Shown here piece by piece: positions 6,571-6,625 of a DNA stretch of 6,625 bases. Under the pieces are notes generated by a model that saw only the letters and a list, made by a program, of their open reading frames with translations, made no database searches and was not told the DNA's origin. The position numbers were made by a program, and so were the translations under genes. The DNA is from Caulobacteraceae bacterium (lineage in GTDB: Bacteria > Pseudomonadota > Alphaproteobacteria > Caulobacterales > Caulobacteraceae): contig PLFA01000208.1 of assembly GCA_003136615.1 (NCBI GenBank), positions 15,123 to 21,747 of the forward strand. The letters are read 5' to 3'. Within the stretch, counting starts at the first letter, position 1. Each line of letters begins with the position of its first letter.

Positions 6571-6582
6571 CGGCGCTGTCAA
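6542..6582. repeat. Imperfect inverted repeat, possible regulator operator
   Basis: The left arm TTGACGGCGC (6542-6551) and right arm GCGCTGTCAA (6573-6582) are reverse complements at nine of ten positions. Arm centres are 31 bases apart, about three helical turns, so a dimer pair could bind the same DNA face. The same DNA also contains an exact 9-base direct repeat ACGGCGCTG (6545-6553 and 6570-6578). The arms flank the candidate -35 and -10, a position suited to repression by the adjacent GntR protein. The arms do not closely match the usual short GT-AC GntR/FadR core. Confidence 0.35.
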
Positions 6583-6594
6583 CTGTGATCTCAG
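6583..6594. repeat. Small imperfect palindrome beside the ribosome site
   Basis: CTGTGATCTCAG is palindromic at ten of twelve positions around a GATC centre. It lies directly right of the longer inverted repeat and touches the AGGGA ribosome site of the gene at 6603. It could be a second protein site or simply chance; in short GC-rich DNA such palindromes are not rare. Confidence 0.2.
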
Positions 6595-6597
6595 GGA
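6593..6597 (+). promoter_or_regulatory. Ribosome-binding site for the gene starting at 6603
   Basis: AGGGA sits 5 bases before the ATG at 6603. It is the main sequence support for calling a start codon so close to the window edge. Confidence 0.5.
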
Positions 6598-6602
6598 CAT
6601 CC

Positions 6603-6625
6603 ATGGAAGATCTGGCCGGGTGGGT
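6603..6625 (+). CDS. Start of an unidentified gene, possibly a glutamine-synthetase-like gamma-glutamylpolyamine synthetase
   Basis: Only seven complete codons are visible, reading MEDLAGW, before the window ends. The ATG has an AGGGA site at good spacing and follows a plausible divergent promoter region, so a gene probably begins here. Many PuuA/glutamine-synthetase-family proteins start with a short leader ending in a Leu-x-x-Trp element just before the conserved segment. With PuuD next door, a PuuA partner would complete the glutamylation route. That identity is inference from context; seven residues cannot establish a family. Confidence 0.45.

Larger units (their letters stand above)
6459..6602. 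promoter_or_regulatory. Divergent intergenic region between the gntR regulator and the next gene
   Basis: This 144-base non-coding stretch lies between two outward-facing starts and must hold the promoter of the regulator and probably that of the right-hand gene. It is locally richer in A+T around 6495-6510 and 6533-6545 than the coding DNA. It holds candidate promoters on both strands, an inverted repeat at 6542-6582 and a small palindrome at 6583-6594, listed separately. I see no tRNA, riboswitch or other RNA gene in it. Confidence 0.7.

Noticed and set aside
1..6625. tRNA, rRNA, CRISPR array, insertion sequence or phage attachment site
   Set aside because: No cloverleaf, spaced repeat array, transposase-like protein or terminal repeats were seen; nearly all bases are in ordinary metabolic genes.

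Overview
The window is a compact, GC-rich stretch (roughly two thirds G+C by eye) from a proteobacterium. Protein style, tight gene packing and strong GGAGG-like ribosome sites suggest an alphaproteobacterium, perhaps near Caulobacterales; that placement is an impression, not a search result. It encodes polyamine uptake and breakdown, with a regulator and the very start of a further gene at the right edge.

Positions 1-3577 (+ strand) encode a complete PotFGHI/PotABCD-type ABC importer apart from the front of its binding protein. They hold the C-terminal part of the periplasmic polyamine-binding protein (1-687, cut by the left edge), two six-helix permeases (709-1617 and 1614-2459) and the ATPase (2456-3577). 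Next come a gamma-glutamyl-GABA hydrolase of the PuuD type (3574-4341) and a class III PLP aminotransferase of the SpuC/omega-transaminase type (4371-5777). Three successive junctions (1614, 2456, 3574) are 4-base ATGA overlaps and no internal gap exceeds 29 bases. This looks like one polycistronic operon whose promoter lies left of the window.

On the opposite strand, ending 9 bases after the aminotransferase stop, is a GntR-family regulator of the FadR/FCD subfamily (5787-6458). To its right is a 144-base divergent intergenic region with a candidate promoter on each strand and an imperfect inverted repeat (6542-6582) that could be an operator. A gene starts at 6603 but only seven complete codons are visible. 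Its N-terminus is compatible with a glutamine-synthetase-like gamma-glutamylpolyamine synthetase (PuuA), but this is a guess from very little sequence.

Working model: putrescine or a related polyamine is bound in the periplasm and imported. If the flanking gene is PuuA-like, the polyamine is gamma-glutamylated and oxidised by enzymes outside the window. PuuD then releases GABA, and the aminotransferase deaminates either GABA or the polyamine itself. The GntR regulator probably senses a pathway intermediate. The system is a variant of known polyamine catabolism; I see no clearly undescribed system. The most useful leads are the aminotransferase substrate, the altered ligand contacts in the binding protein, the FCD ligand set of the regulator, and the operator candidates.
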